Assembly: GCA_902786855.1 (NCBI GenBank)
Contig: CADAEH010000005.1
Coordinates: forward strand, 62,001 to 126,000
Direction: 5' to 3'
Length of the DNA stretch: 64,000 bases
Source: an uncultured Eubacteriales bacterium
Lineage (GTDB): Bacteria; Bacillota; Clostridia; Peptostreptococcales; Anaerovoracaceae
Shown here: piece by piece, positions 23,958 to 34,073 of the stretch
How the letters are laid out: each line of letters starts with the position of its first letter
Numbering within the stretch: position 1 is the first letter of the stretch
Made by a program: the position numbers and the translations under genes
The notes under the pieces: generated by a model
The model's database searches: none
What the model saw: the letters and a program-made list of their open reading frames with translations, nothing else
What the model was told of the DNA's origin: nothing

Positions 23958-25262
23958 TTACCTGTCAGGCAGAAGACCTTGCTTCGTCAGTGTATCAAGA
24001 CTCTTTATGATGCCGAATCTTGAATGCTCGTATGTAAGGCCACCCTGGAAATAAGCGATATAAGGCTCTCTGAGCGGCCCGTCAGCTGAAAGCTCTATGG
24101 ATGAGCCCTGTACAAAAGCACCGGCGGCCATAACTACCTGATCCTGATATCCCGGCATATCCCATGGAACCGGAGAAACATATGAATCTACCGGAGCAGC
24201 GGACTGTATGGCCTGACAGAAAGCGACTGTCCTGTCAGGATCCAGAAACTTTATTGCCTGTATGATATCGCCTCTCGGTGCCATTGCAGGAGGCATTACT
24301 TCAAAGCCGAGCTCATCATATACAACACCTGCGAGCATAGCACCTTTTACAGCAGCATTCACGACTTTTGGTGCAAGGAAAAGACCCTGCAGCACATGTC
24401 TGTTCTGACCGAACGTTAGACCGCATTCTGCTCCTATGCCCGGACATGTAAGACGATAGGATACTTTTTCTATGAGATCTTCTCTGCCGACTATATATCC
24501 TCCGGAAAGCGCTAAACCGCCGCCCGGGTTTTTGATCAGAGAACCTGCCATGATATCGGCACCGAGGTCAGTAGGTTCAACAGTATCTACGAACTCTCCG
24601 TAGCAGTTGTCCAGCATAACAATGATCGAAGGATCTATTTCATGGACCATCTCTGTGACCTTGCGTATGCTCTCAAGAGAAATCGCCGGGCGCCAGTCGT
24701 ACCCGGTCGATCTCTGCATTGCAACTACTTTTGTTTTATCTGTTATGGCTGCCTTTATGGCCTCAAGATCAACATCCAGATCCGGATTAAGAGGTACTTC
24801 ATTATAAAGTATGCCGTAGTCGAGGAGTGTTCCCTTGAAATCTCCGTCAGAATACTTGCCGATCACTGTCTCAAGAGTGTCATAAGGGGCACCTGTGGCC
24901 TCGAGCAGCTCATCTCCCGGCCTGAGTATACCGAAAAGAGTAGCTGCAATGGCATGAGTACCATTGACTATATTAGGTCTTACAAGGGCTGCTTCAGTAT
25001 TGAAAACAGATGCATATACCTTTTCTACCGCTGCACGGCCCGGGTCATCATAACCGTAACCAGTGTTCCAGTCAAAATGTGTAGCATTGATATGATTGTC
25101 CTGGAATGCTTTGAGGACTTTCATCTGGCATACTGCACAGATATCATCAAGCTCAGCAAATCTGTCAGTGAGTTGTTTTTCAGCTTTTTCAGTGATCTCC
25201 AATACCTGAGGATCGATATCAAATTCATTTATCAGATAATCTTTATACTTATAATTTACCAT
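23958..25262 (-). CDS. Methionine gamma-lyase-like PLP enzyme (aluminium-resistance family)
   Basis: About 434 residues of the PLP-dependent fold-type I family annotated as aluminium resistance or methionine gamma-lyase-like (Bacillus YnbB). Visible features are FDWNTGYGYDDPGRAAVEKV, IVNGTHAIAATLFGILRPGD, MLDNCYGEFVD with the PLP aspartate, and AGSLIKNPGGGLALSGG with the probable PLP lysine. No true activity is established for the family. The ATG at 25262 is chosen over an in-frame TTG at 25274; neither has a strong ribosome site. The recombinase gene lies just upstream. Confidence 0.88.
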   Translation of the reverse strand: MVNYKYKDYLINEFDIDPQVLEITEKAEKQLTDRFAELDDICAVCQMKVLKAFQDNHINATHFDWNTGYGYDDPGRAAVEKVYASVFNTEAALVRPNIVNGTHAIAATLFGILRPGDELLEATGAPYDTLETVIGKYSDGDFKGTLLDYGILYNEVPLNPDLDVDLEAIKAAITDKTKVVAMQRSTGYDWRPAISLESIRKVTEMVHEIDPSIIVMLDNCYGEFVDTVEPTDLGADIMAGSLIKNPGGGLALSGGYIVGREDLIEKVSYRLTCPGIGAECGLTFGQNRHVLQGLFLAPKVVNAAVKGAMLAGVVYDELGFEVMPPAMAPRGDIIQAIKFLDPDRTVAFCQAIQSAAPVDSYVSPVPWDMPGYQDQVVMAAGAFVQGSSIELSADGPLREPYIAYFQGGLTYEHSRFGIIKSLDTLTKQGLLPDR

Positions 25263-25307
25263 GATGCTAATCAAAAGAAGTATATGGCAGAACGCTTACC
25301 TGCCTCA

Positions 25308-26450
25308 TCAGTTGTCATCTCTCCGCTCTATCTCCCATTCCATGTCATTGACAAGATCACGCTTCACATTCATCTTGTGCTGTGCATAGAGCTGGGTGGT
25401 CGTGACCTGTTCATGGTCGAGAAGAGCGGCTACGTCATATATGGAATTGCCGCGTCCGATAAGTGAGGTAGCGGCAGTCGCCCTTAGCTTGTGCGGACTG
25501 TATCCGGAGTCCCGGGAAGTCCCGAGAGCGATCGATGTGTATTTCTTGACGAGCTCCCGGATCGCTCTCTCTGTGATGCGCTTGCCCTGAAGTGACAGGA
25601 ACAGAGCATCTTCTGCGGCGTTATTCTGCGCTGTAATGGTTTTTCTCTCGCTTGTCATGTAATCAGTCAATACCATTATTACAGAGCGGTTGAGAGGCAT
25701 TACAGACTCCTTTCCTCTCTTGCGATAGATGATGAACTCCCCTCTCGAGAAATTGAATGAAGAGACATTGAGCTGCTGCAGTTCGGAAAGACGCAATCCA
25801 TATGTAACAAAAAGCATGAGTATCGCTTTATCACGAAGCTTGGTCCTTTCCCAGTATCTACGCTCGTGATCGGTCAGCCCCGTACCGTTGGTAACGGCAT
25901 CGAGCATGATCATCACCTCATCATCCTGCAGTGCTTTTATTTCCCTTTCACCTGGCTTAGGCACCCTGATGGGATCAAAACCGTCCGTTATGTTCCGCTC
26001 GATGAGTCCGTCTCTGTAGAGCTGCTTGAAAAGGACTGATACTGAAGATTTTTTTCTCGCAAGTGACTTGTTGCTGTTCTCATATACAGTAACAGTCTCA
26101 CCGTCATCTACGATGTATTTACGGCAGTAATCGATGAAGAGGTTGATATCCTGAGCCTCTATCGCGTTCATTTCTTCAGATTTTATATCTTTAGTACATT
26201 CCGCTTTGGTAAGATCGGTCTCATTGATAAGATAGTTCAGGAAAAATCTGACATCATGAAGATAGGCAAGCCTTGTCATAGGAAGAACGTTACCCTTGAG
26301 ATATGAAAAATAGGAACGCATGAATGAAGGAAGCTCCTTCTGTATACTTTCGCATTCCATATAGATATCGTTCTCTTTTTCTACGATATTATCAGGCTTG
26401 CCGCTTTTGTTGTGAGACTTAAATGTTTTGCTGTCGATTTTTGTTTTCAT
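25308..26450 (-). CDS. Tyrosine recombinase (XerC/XerD-like)
   Basis: About 380 residues. An N-terminal SAM-like core-binding domain (about 42-165) is followed by a catalytic domain (about 170-375). All catalytic residues are present (numbered from a TTG three codons upstream): R223 in GLRLSEL, K250 in the beta hairpin, H323 and R326 in SPHKLR, H349 in LLDHEQ and nucleophile Y358 in TTQLYAQH. There are no other mobile genes or visible repeats around it, and it sits in a housekeeping stretch between miaA and the PLP enzyme, so it looks like a resident Xer-type enzyme rather than a phage integrase. ATG 26450 is preferred over the TTG at 26459. Confidence 0.9.
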   Translation of the reverse strand: MKTKIDSKTFKSHNKSGKPDNIVEKENDIYMECESIQKELPSFMRSYFSYLKGNVLPMTRLAYLHDVRFFLNYLINETDLTKAECTKDIKSEEMNAIEAQDINLFIDYCRKYIVDDGETVTVYENSNKSLARKKSSVSVLFKQLYRDGLIERNITDGFDPIRVPKPGEREIKALQDDEVMIMLDAVTNGTGLTDHERRYWERTKLRDKAILMLFVTYGLRLSELQQLNVSSFNFSRGEFIIYRKRGKESVMPLNRSVIMVLTDYMTSERKTITAQNNAAEDALFLSLQGKRITERAIRELVKKYTSIALGTSRDSGYSPHKLRATAATSLIGRGNSIYDVAALLDHEQVTTTQLYAQHKMNVKRDLVNDMEWEIERRDDN

Positions 26451-26461
26451 GATATACAAGA

Positions 26462-27379
26462 TCAGTCAGCTGCCTGGAGGATCCTGTCGACAATACCTCC
26501 GACTGTTTCACCTTTATGTATCTCTATCCAGTTGACAAAATCATACCGTCTTAACCATGTAAGCTGACGTTTTGCATAGTGGCGTGTATTCTTGCTTATC
26601 TCATCTACTGCAGTATCAAGGTCATATACGCCCTTGATGCATGGGATCATCTCTTTATAGCCTATGGCCTTCATCGCCGGAGTAGAAGCACTGTAACCGC
26701 GTTTTAACAGTCCGGATACTTCCTCAACAAGACCGTTATCGATAAGCTTAAGGACACGTCGGTTGATCCTCTCATACAGCCATTCACGGTCCATGGTCAG
26801 AGCAAAGAACCTGAAGTCATATCTTGGATTGAGCTTCAGTTCAGACATTGATCCGATACCGTCACCCTCTTCGTATGCTTCGATGGCTCTTACGATCTTG
26901 CGTGTATTGTTCGGGTGTATTCTTGCAGCTGACTCAGGGTCAAGCGCAGCCAGAAACTGATGCATGTAATCGTTGCCGTTCTGTTCGGCCATGCGTTCAA
27001 GCTCAGCTCTTCTGTCAGAGCGTCCCCTGCTGCCGGCAAAGTCCATATTATACAGGACCGAATTCAGATAAAGACCGGTACCTCCGCATATGATCGGGGT
27101 CTTGCCGCGTGACAGGATATCATCAATGACCGCAAAAGCAAGCTTCTGATAAGTTGCCACGGTCATGCTGTAATCAGGTTCGACAATAGAATACAGATGG
27201 TGACGGATCTTGCGCATTACCTCTTCCGCAGGCTTGGCGCTGCCGACATCCATATATTTGTAAAGCTGGACAGAATCACAGTTTACGATCTCACCTTTAA
27301 TTCGTTTTGCCAGATAAAAAGCAACCAGGCTCTTGCCCACTGCTGTAGGTCCGGAAATTACATATACTCTGTTATTCAT
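26462..27379 (-). CDS. miaA: tRNA dimethylallyltransferase MiaA
   Basis: This 305-residue enzyme transfers the dimethylallyl group from DMAPP to A37 of tRNAs reading UNN codons. The P-loop GPTAVGKS is near the N-terminus, followed by NCDSVQLYKYMDVGSAKP with the catalytic aspartate, then GGTGLYLNSVLY. The start is placed at the ATG at 27379, which has GGAGAATTCTTTG upstream; the open frame extends 21 codons further without support. It is transcribed after mutL. hfq, which often follows miaA, is not here. The DMAPP donor links it loosely to the isoprenoid genes dxs and ispA. Confidence 0.97.
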   Translation of the reverse strand: MNNRVYVISGPTAVGKSLVAFYLAKRIKGEIVNCDSVQLYKYMDVGSAKPAEEVMRKIRHHLYSIVEPDYSMTVATYQKLAFAVIDDILSRGKTPIICGGTGLYLNSVLYNMDFAGSRGRSDRRAELERMAEQNGNDYMHQFLAALDPESAARIHPNNTRKIVRAIEAYEEGDGIGSMSELKLNPRYDFRFFALTMDREWLYERINRRVLKLIDNGLVEEVSGLLKRGYSASTPAMKAIGYKEMIPCIKGVYDLDTAVDEISKNTRHYAKRQLTWLRRYDFVNWIEIHKGETVGGIVDRILQAAD

Positions 27380-27410
27380 CAAAGAATTCTCCGTTATAAA
27401 AATGTGTGGA

Positions 27411-29261
27411 TCACTTGCGCTTGAATGACCTTTCGATCTCATATTTTGTATATCTTATGAAAACCGGTCTGCCGTGAGGACAGCAGTATGGATTTTTGCA
27501 TTCAGCAAGTGAATCAATAAGATCTTTTATCTCAGGTTCGGAAAGATGCTCTCCGGCTTTGACGGCTGACTTGCATGATCTCATGATCAGCTTGTCTATA
27601 ACTATGTCATTTAAGCCGGACGCCTCTTCGAGTGCCTCAAGGTATGACTGAGCGAAAGATACTGCCTCGGACAGATCCATATATGAAGGAATACCTCTTA
27701 TTATGAATGTATCTGCACCAAAATCTTCTATGTCGTATCCTGCCCTTTCAAGAGGCGCCAGCCATTCCCTGCTCATATAGTATACATCAGCACTCACACT
27801 TATTGTAATAGGTGTAAGTATTGGTTGAGTAAATTTTTCCCCTTTTAAGTAATGCTCTGTAAATCTTTCGTAAAAGATCCTTTCATGGGCAGCATGCTGA
27901 TCGAAGAGATAAACAGTATCCGCAGATTGCATAACGATATATGCATCAAAGAGATACCCACGGTATACAAGCTCATCAAAACTGAAAGGTCTTTCCGAAG
28001 GAGCAGTAACAGACGGGACCCATTCATGTAGTGTATCATCACTGTCCGGAACTGTACTCTGTGGCTCTTCCTGTGAAACTGCGTCCTGACCGGAGCTGCT
28101 GAGAGTGTTTCTTTTCAGGCTTCCGAGATAATCCCTGATGGAAGACTGTTCACCCGTATACATCGGAGCGGTACTGTATGAAGCAGACGGATCCTGTGTT
28201 TCGGGTCCGGAAGACACAGGAATTGCCTGAGGAACAGGTTTTTCCGGTTCTTCAGAATAAGAAGAATGCGGCATGATCCCGGAAGGGACAGATTCACGTG
28301 ACATGAGAGCATTACTGACAGCAGAAGTGATATCAGAGGAAACATCCTGTGCTTTCAGAAATCTTATCTCTCTCTTGCCCGGATGGATATTTACATCGAT
28401 ATCGGAAGGATCCGCATCGATGAAGAGGATCGCTACAGGATAACCTGAAAATACCCGCCTGCCGTAACCGGCTGACAGTCCTTTTTCAATAATCTTGCTG
28501 TCGACAAGCCTGCCATTCACGAAAAAGAGCTGACCACGCCTTGTGGACTTGACCGTACCGGAATCAGATATGAATCCGCTGACATGAGCGCCACTGACGG
28601 ATATGAGACCTGCATGATCCGTATCCGGATATATAGACTGAATGGTCTGAAGCGTATTGCCGTCTCCGCGCGTGGTAAAGACAGTATCGCCGTTACGGAT
28701 GACCATGAACTTCACATAAGGATAGCATACAGCATATTGTTGTAAGAGTTCAATGACAGCACTGCCCTCCCTTGCATCAGACCCCATGAATTTTCTGCGG
28801 GCCGGAGTGTTGTAAAAAAGGTCTTCAGCAACTATCGTAGTGCCCCTGTTGGCACCGGCAGTTTCCCTGGAAAGGACCCTTCCGCCATGCATCATGAGCC
28901 TGACACCTGCATTTCTGTCAGGTGTCCTTGTAACGATAGTTATCTTGCTGACTGCTGCAATGCTTGCCAATGCCTCGCCTCTGAAACCAAGAGAACGTAT
29001 GTTGTCAAGGTCAGAAATGCTTTCGATCTTGCTTGTTGCATGCCTGAGAAACGCTGTTTCAACTTCTTCAGGAGTAATCCCGCATCCGTCGTCAGTAACT
29101 CTTATATATGATTTTCCCCCGCCCCGGATCTCGACGATTATCGAGCCTGCTCCTGCATCAATGGAGTTCTCTACAAGCTCCTTGACAGCGGAAACAGGCC
29201 TCTCGATGACCTCACCGGCTGCGATCTTATCAGCGATATGTTTGTCAAGTACCCTGATCAC
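27411..29261 (-). CDS. mutL: DNA mismatch repair protein MutL
   Basis: A 616-residue GHKL ATPase that links MutS mismatch recognition to strand removal. N-terminal motifs: ELVENSIDAGAGS, DDGCGI and SLGFRGEALASI. The C-terminal domain carries the endonuclease motif DQHAAHERIFYERF and CPHGRPV, so this MutL probably nicks DNA itself, as expected in bacteria without MutH. The linker (about 330-410) is Ser/Pro-rich. The start is GTG, overlapping the mutS stop (GTGA), a sign of coupling. Confidence 0.97.
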   Translation of the reverse strand: MIRVLDKHIADKIAAGEVIERPVSAVKELVENSIDAGAGSIIVEIRGGGKSYIRVTDDGCGITPEEVETAFLRHATSKIESISDLDNIRSLGFRGEALASIAAVSKITIVTRTPDRNAGVRLMMHGGRVLSRETAGANRGTTIVAEDLFYNTPARRKFMGSDAREGSAVIELLQQYAVCYPYVKFMVIRNGDTVFTTRGDGNTLQTIQSIYPDTDHAGLISVSGAHVSGFISDSGTVKSTRRGQLFFVNGRLVDSKIIEKGLSAGYGRRVFSGYPVAILFIDADPSDIDVNIHPGKREIRFLKAQDVSSDITSAVSNALMSRESVPSGIMPHSSYSEEPEKPVPQAIPVSSGPETQDPSASYSTAPMYTGEQSSIRDYLGSLKRNTLSSSGQDAVSQEEPQSTVPDSDDTLHEWVPSVTAPSERPFSFDELVYRGYLFDAYIVMQSADTVYLFDQHAAHERIFYERFTEHYLKGEKFTQPILTPITISVSADVYYMSREWLAPLERAGYDIEDFGADTFIIRGIPSYMDLSEAVSFAQSYLEALEEASGLNDIVIDKLIMRSCKSAVKAGEHLSEPEIKDLIDSLAECKNPYCCPHGRPVFIRYTKYEIERSFKRK

Positions 29262-31909
29262 CTGTCGCTTCCTCCTGCATCGTTGATTTCATCGATAAGG
29301 TCCTGAAGTGTGTTGAGAGCAGACAGAGGTGTCATGACATTGATATCCAGATTCCTTATCCTGTCAATGACCTGACCGTATCTGTCGGGCTCTTCACGCA
29401 GATCAGCCATACTGAAGCCTTCGGGTATGAAAGACAGTTGCTGTCCGGATGATAATGCGGATGATTTTGAAGAAGTCTCACCGGATTCAAGTTCTCTGAG
29501 CTTGATGCGTGCAGCCTTGCGTATTTCTTCAGGTACACCGGCTATCCGCGCAACATGGATACCATAGCTTTTGCTGGCCGGTCCATCGACTATATTGTGA
29601 AGGAAAACGACATCGGAGCCATCCTCACTTACAGCAACGGAAAGGTTGCGTATGTTATCATGCGAATCTGCCAGCTCCGTCAGTTCATGATAATGGGTCG
29701 CAAACATGGTCCTCACCCTGTGAGACGGTTCAGACAGATATTCGACCGTTGACCATGCGATGGAAAGACCGTCAAACGTGCTTGTACCTCTTCCTATCTC
29801 GTCAAGTATGATAAGACTTCTCGGCGTAGCATTTCTTAGAATACCGGCAAGCTCGCTCATTTCAATATAGAAAGTTGACTGCCCGTATGAGAGGTTGTCA
29901 GATGCACCTATCCTGGTGAAGATCCTGTCGACAACTCCTATGACAGCAGACTCGGCAGGTACAAAACACCCGATCTGGGCCATCAGTACAATGACTGCAG
30001 TCTGTCTCATATATGTGGACTTACCGGACATGTTCGGCCCGGTGATTATGAGCATGCTCCTGTTTGAGAGATCGATCAGAGTATCATTGGAAACGAACAT
30101 GCCTGCTCCGAGTAACTGCTCGACGGCAGGATGTCTTCCTTTTCTGATGTCGATGACATCTCCATCATTGACGACAGGTCTGACGTAGCCGTTATCGGAA
30201 GCTGTACGCGCAAAAGCGATCAGGACATCAAGTGCAGCTACGGCAGCAGATGCTTTCTGCAGATCAGCGATATACGGGTCGATGGATGATCTTATTTTCC
30301 TGAATTCTTCGTACTCAAGCTTGTTGATCTTAGTCTCAGCACTGAATACGAGATTTTCTTTTTCTTTTAGCTCAGGAGTGATATATCTTTCATTATTTAC
30401 AAGGGTCTGCTTTCTGATGTAATCATCAGGGACCTTATCCGACATACCCTTGCTTACATCTATATAGTAGCCGAACACTTTATTGTATCCGACCTTAAGA
30501 GTCCTGATGCCCGTCCTTTCCTTTTCACTGTTTTCGAGTCCTGCGATCCAGGCCTTGGCATCAGCGATGGAGTCCTTCAGAGCATCAAGTTCATCTGAAT
30601 ATCCTTGTTTAATAAGCCCGCCCTCTGTTATGACATGAGGAGGTTCTTCGCATATGGATCTGTCGATCATAAGATACAGATCCTCAAAATCAGAGATATC
30701 TGCAGATATTTCTGAAAGCAGCGGTGCATCCAGATATTCGAGCTGATCTGTTATATCCGGAAGTTGCTGCAGGGAGTTTTTAAGAGCTATGAGGTCACGG
30801 CCGTTTGCGCGACCTGATGCTACAGCAGCTGCAAGGCGCTGGAAATCATAAATTGACTTCAGCGAGTTCGAAATGTTATTCGCAGCCAGAGGAGTGTCTT
30901 TAAGGGCTTGTACCGCATCGAGCCTCATATTGATCCGGGAAGAATCGCGCAAAGGCTGTCTCAGCCATTGCTTGAGGAGTCTGCCGCCCATTGCAGTCCT
31001 GGTCCTGCCCAGCACACCGAGCAGTGACCCTTTCAGCTCATGGTCATAGATGGTCTCCAGAAGCTCAAGATTGCGAAGCGTAGTGCGGTCAAGCTGCATA
31101 TGACTTCCGCGTTCTTTTATAGTTAAAGTGCGGATCTGACCCGGATCGCTTTTCTGCATATCCATGAGATACATGAGAAGAGAACCGACAGCACATATCA
31201 TTGCAGTCTTCCCCTCAAGGTCGAGAGGAACAAGAGAGGCCATCCCGAAATGGCTCAGAATGGTTTTTCTGCAGGAGTCTTCGCGGTAGTATGACGGATC
31301 TGCTGAATCAGCATAAGGAGTGATAGAATGTCTGCTGAGAACAGAAGTGACCTGGTCACAGATCTCTTCACTTATAACTATTTCGCGGATGCTGTTAACA
31401 GACAGCTCATTGGCGAGGATGCTCATGTCTTCATCATCATCGAATTCATCTGCGGTCAGTTCCCCTGTTGAGATGTCAGCTACTGCAAGAGCTGTATGAC
31501 CGTCTCTGATGCAGAGGGACGCTATGAAGATATTATCCTCTTTCGACGATGAGTCGCTCAGGTCAAGAGTACCTGGTGTATATATCCTTGTTATGTCACG
31601 TCTGACAATGCCCTTTGCCTCAGAAGGGTCTTCCATCTGTTCACATATAGCTACCTTATGGCCATTCTTAACAAGTCTTACGATGTATGACTCTGCTGAA
31701 TGATGAGGCACACCGCACATAGGAGCTCTTTCTTCCAGACCGCAGTTCCGTCCGGTCAGTGTCAGTTCAAGTTCACGTGAGACGAGTATGGCATCATCAA
31801 AAAACATCTCATAAAAATCACCAAGTCGGAACATCAGGATCGCATCCTGATATTCTTCCTTGATTTTGAGATACTGCTGCATCATAGGAGACAGTTTTTC
31901 CTGTGCCAA
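29258..31909 (-). CDS. mutS: DNA mismatch repair protein MutS
   Basis: This 883-residue mismatch sensor carries the mismatch-reading motif GDFYEMFFDDA (about residues 25-35), the Walker A loop GPNMSGKST, the ABC-type signature around IEMSELAGILRNAT, and DEIGRGTSTFDGLSIAW. The start is a TTG (MAQEKLSPMMQQYLKIK), supported by AAGGCG upstream and by agreement with other MutS N-termini; ATGs eight codons in are the alternative. A terminator for the upstream aminotransferase gene lies at 31934-31964, so mutSL-miaA probably has its own promoter in the short gap. Confidence 0.98.
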   Translation of the reverse strand: MAQEKLSPMMQQYLKIKEEYQDAILMFRLGDFYEMFFDDAILVSRELELTLTGRNCGLEERAPMCGVPHHSAESYIVRLVKNGHKVAICEQMEDPSEAKGIVRRDITRIYTPGTLDLSDSSSKEDNIFIASLCIRDGHTALAVADISTGELTADEFDDDEDMSILANELSVNSIREIVISEEICDQVTSVLSRHSITPYADSADPSYYREDSCRKTILSHFGMASLVPLDLEGKTAMICAVGSLLMYLMDMQKSDPGQIRTLTIKERGSHMQLDRTTLRNLELLETIYDHELKGSLLGVLGRTRTAMGGRLLKQWLRQPLRDSSRINMRLDAVQALKDTPLAANNISNSLKSIYDFQRLAAAVASGRANGRDLIALKNSLQQLPDITDQLEYLDAPLLSEISADISDFEDLYLMIDRSICEEPPHVITEGGLIKQGYSDELDALKDSIADAKAWIAGLENSEKERTGIRTLKVGYNKVFGYYIDVSKGMSDKVPDDYIRKQTLVNNERYITPELKEKENLVFSAETKINKLEYEEFRKIRSSIDPYIADLQKASAAVAALDVLIAFARTASDNGYVRPVVNDGDVIDIRKGRHPAVEQLLGAGMFVSNDTLIDLSNRSMLIITGPNMSGKSTYMRQTAVIVLMAQIGCFVPAESAVIGVVDRIFTRIGASDNLSYGQSTFYIEMSELAGILRNATPRSLIILDEIGRGTSTFDGLSIAWSTVEYLSEPSHRVRTMFATHYHELTELADSHDNIRNLSVAVSEDGSDVVFLHNIVDGPASKSYGIHVARIAGVPEEIRKAARIKLRELESGETSSKSSALSSGQQLSFIPEGFSMADLREEPDRYGQVIDRIRNLDINVMTPLSALNTLQDLIDEINDAGGSDR

Positions 31910-31933
31910 TTTTCGCCTTCTTTCTCAATACCC

Positions 31934-31964
31934 AAAAACTGTAGGGGGATGTGACTCCCCCTAC
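31934..31964 (-). terminator. Intrinsic terminator after the aminotransferase gene
   Basis: On the minus strand GTAGGGGGA and TCCCCCTAC pair (9 base pairs, 6-base loop), followed by AGTTTTT. It separates the long upstream chain from mutS. Confidence 0.88.
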
Positions 31965-31997
31965 CGTCCTGTCAATAACGGATCTTTCAGATCTTGA

Positions 31998-33194
31998 TTA
32001 TTTTGCGTTGTAAGCTTCAACGCCCATCTTGATGAGTTCGCATGCTCTTCTCATCTTGTCAGGTGTCAGAACGTATGCGATACGCATCTCATTGCCGCCG
32101 AGTCCCTTGGTTGCATAGAATCCAGGAGCTGGTGCGAACATAGCTGTCTCACCATTGTCATCGAATTCCTTAAGCATGAACATCAGGAAGGACTCAATGT
32201 CATCTACAGGCAGCTTGCATGTCATGTAGAATGCACCTGCTGGCTTCTGGCAGACTATGCCAGGGATCTTGGAGAGCTCATCATAAGCAGCGTCTCTTCT
32301 TGCCTCATACTCAGCCTTAGCTTCATCATAGTAGCTCTTGTCCATTCTGTAGAGAGCTGCTGCACCAACCTGCTCGAGTGTAGGTACGCAGAGTCTGCCC
32401 TGTGCGAGCTTGAGAAGTGCGCTCATGAACTCTTCATTCTTGGAGATAGCAGCACCGACTCTTGCTCCGCATGCAGACCATCTCTTTGATACGGAGTCAA
32501 CGATAACGACTCTGTCTGCGATATCATCGAGCTGACCGAATGAGTGAGCTTCTGCTCCATCATATACGAACTCTCTGTATACTTCGTCGGAGATGATCCA
32601 GAGGTCGTGCTCTTTAGCGATGTCGCCGATGAGCTTCATGTCTTCAAGTGTCAGTACTCTTCCTGTAGGGTTACCAGGTGAGAGGCAGCAGATAGCCTTG
32701 GTCTTAGGGGTGATAGCAGCCTCAATGAGGTCTCTCTTTGCCCAGTTATAGCCGTCCTCTGCGGAAGTTGTAAGCGGTACGAGAACACCGGATACCTCGT
32801 TGCAGAATGTGTTGTAGTTTGTGTAGAAAGGCTCAGCGATCAGAGCTTCATCTCCAGGATTGAGAAGAGCTGTGAAAGCAAGGATAAGAGCTTCGGATCC
32901 ACCGTTTGTAATGAGGATGTCCTTTCTCTCATACTCCATGTTGAAGTCTCTCTTCATGTAGTAGATCATTGCGTCGCGCAGTTCATCGATACCCTGGGAT
33001 TCAGCATATGCGATGACCTTCTTGTCGAAATTTCTGATTGCTTCCATGAAGCAAGGAGGAGTCTCGATGTCAGGCTGACCGATGTTGAGACGATAGACTT
33101 TTTTGCCATGTTCTCTTTCGGCCTCAAAAGCGAATACGTTGAATCTTCTGATTGGTGAGAACTGCATTGCTGCACATCTTTTTGAAACTTCCAT
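31998..33194 (-). CDS. PLP-dependent aminotransferase, class I
   Basis: This 398-residue aspartate aminotransferase-family enzyme starts MEVSKRCAAMQFSPIRRF and shows LNIGQPDIETPP, NGGSEALILAF, SPGNPTGRVL, SDEVYREFVYDG and the PLP lysine in DSVSKRWSACGARVG. The arginine in EMRIAYVL would bind the substrate carboxylate. The exact substrate pair (aspartate, alanine, aromatic) cannot be told. AAGGAGATTCAA precedes the ATG. Codon use is strongly biased toward that of highly expressed genes. Confidence 0.93.
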   Translation of the reverse strand: MEVSKRCAAMQFSPIRRFNVFAFEAEREHGKKVYRLNIGQPDIETPPCFMEAIRNFDKKVIAYAESQGIDELRDAMIYYMKRDFNMEYERKDILITNGGSEALILAFTALLNPGDEALIAEPFYTNYNTFCNEVSGVLVPLTTSAEDGYNWAKRDLIEAAITPKTKAICCLSPGNPTGRVLTLEDMKLIGDIAKEHDLWIISDEVYREFVYDGAEAHSFGQLDDIADRVVIVDSVSKRWSACGARVGAAISKNEEFMSALLKLAQGRLCVPTLEQVGAAALYRMDKSYYDEAKAEYEARRDAAYDELSKIPGIVCQKPAGAFYMTCKLPVDDIESFLMFMLKEFDDNGETAMFAPAPGFYATKGLGGNEMRIAYVLTPDKMRRACELIKMGVEAYNAK

Positions 33195-33239
33195 TTGAAT
33201 CTCCTTACATAGTAATTGTGTGGTAGCTTTAGGGTTAAT

Positions 33240-34034
33240 TTATTTTTTAAGATCGGAATGGGCTTCATTTACAATAATGCCCACACCTATCTTATTATCG
33301 CACTTTTTACGTGAAAGTAAAAGCAAATATTCTATGTTTCCTTTTGTTCCTTTTATTGGTGAAAAAGTTAACGAAGTCGGAAACAACCCGTTTTCTTCTG
33401 CATAACCCATCACCTTTTTTATAACTTCCTCGTGAACAGCAGGATCTCTGACGATACCGCCCTTTCCGACCTGCTCTCTGCCGGCTTCGAACTGCGGTTT
33501 GACCAGACACAGCACCTGCCCTTCCGGAGCGAGTACTTTTGCTGCCACAGGAAACATATGGCTGAGAGAGATAAAACTGACATCTATGGATATCAGATCA
33601 ACCGGCTCAGTTATAAGATCTGTGTCCAGATAACGGATATTGGTCTTTTCCATATTGATGACCCGTGGATCTGTTCTCAGCTTGTAATCAAGCTGCCCGT
33701 ATCCGACATCAATGGCATATACTTTTACAGCACCGTGCTGAAGCATGCAGTCAGTAAAGCCCCCGGTCGATGCTCCCATGTCGATGCATACCGCATTTTC
33801 ACATGAGACTCCCCACTCATTGATGGCTTTTTCGAGTTTGAGACCTCCTCTGCTTACATAAGGGCATTCTTTGCCTGCAACCTGAACATCCGCATCAATA
33901 TCAAAACGCGAACCGGGTTTGTCCTCAAGTCTTCCGTCAACTGTGACAAGTCCTGCCATTATGGTGCGTTTTGCCTTCTCACGTGATTCGGCAAAACCGT
34001 TATTGACTAACAGTACATCCAGTCTTTCTTTCAT
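33240..34034 (-). CDS. tlyA: TlyA-family rRNA methyltransferase
   Basis: 264 residues. An N-terminal S4 RNA-binding domain (1-60, ERLDVLLVNNGFAESREKAK) precedes an FtsJ-like SAM methyltransferase domain with DMGASTGGFTDCMLQHGA as motif I and SIDVSFISL as motif IV. TlyA enzymes 2'-O-methylate rRNA and set susceptibility to capreomycin in mycobacteria. It is next to dxs, as in many Firmicutes (yqxC). A 39-base gap from dxs and no terminator suggest co-transcription. Confidence 0.94.
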   Translation of the reverse strand: MKERLDVLLVNNGFAESREKAKRTIMAGLVTVDGRLEDKPGSRFDIDADVQVAGKECPYVSRGGLKLEKAINEWGVSCENAVCIDMGASTGGFTDCMLQHGAVKVYAIDVGYGQLDYKLRTDPRVINMEKTNIRYLDTDLITEPVDLISIDVSFISLSHMFPVAAKVLAPEGQVLCLVKPQFEAGREQVGKGGIVRDPAVHEEVIKKVMGYAEENGLFPTSLTFSPIKGTKGNIEYLLLLSRKKCDNKIGVGIIVNEAHSDLKK

Positions 34035-34073
34035 ATCAAAATAAACAGATAAATGAGCGGTAAATCTCCATCT

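Noticed and set aside
25308-26450. Phage or integrative element around the tyrosine recombinase
   Set aside because: Flanks are housekeeping genes on both sides, and no att repeats, excisionase or cargo genes are visible.
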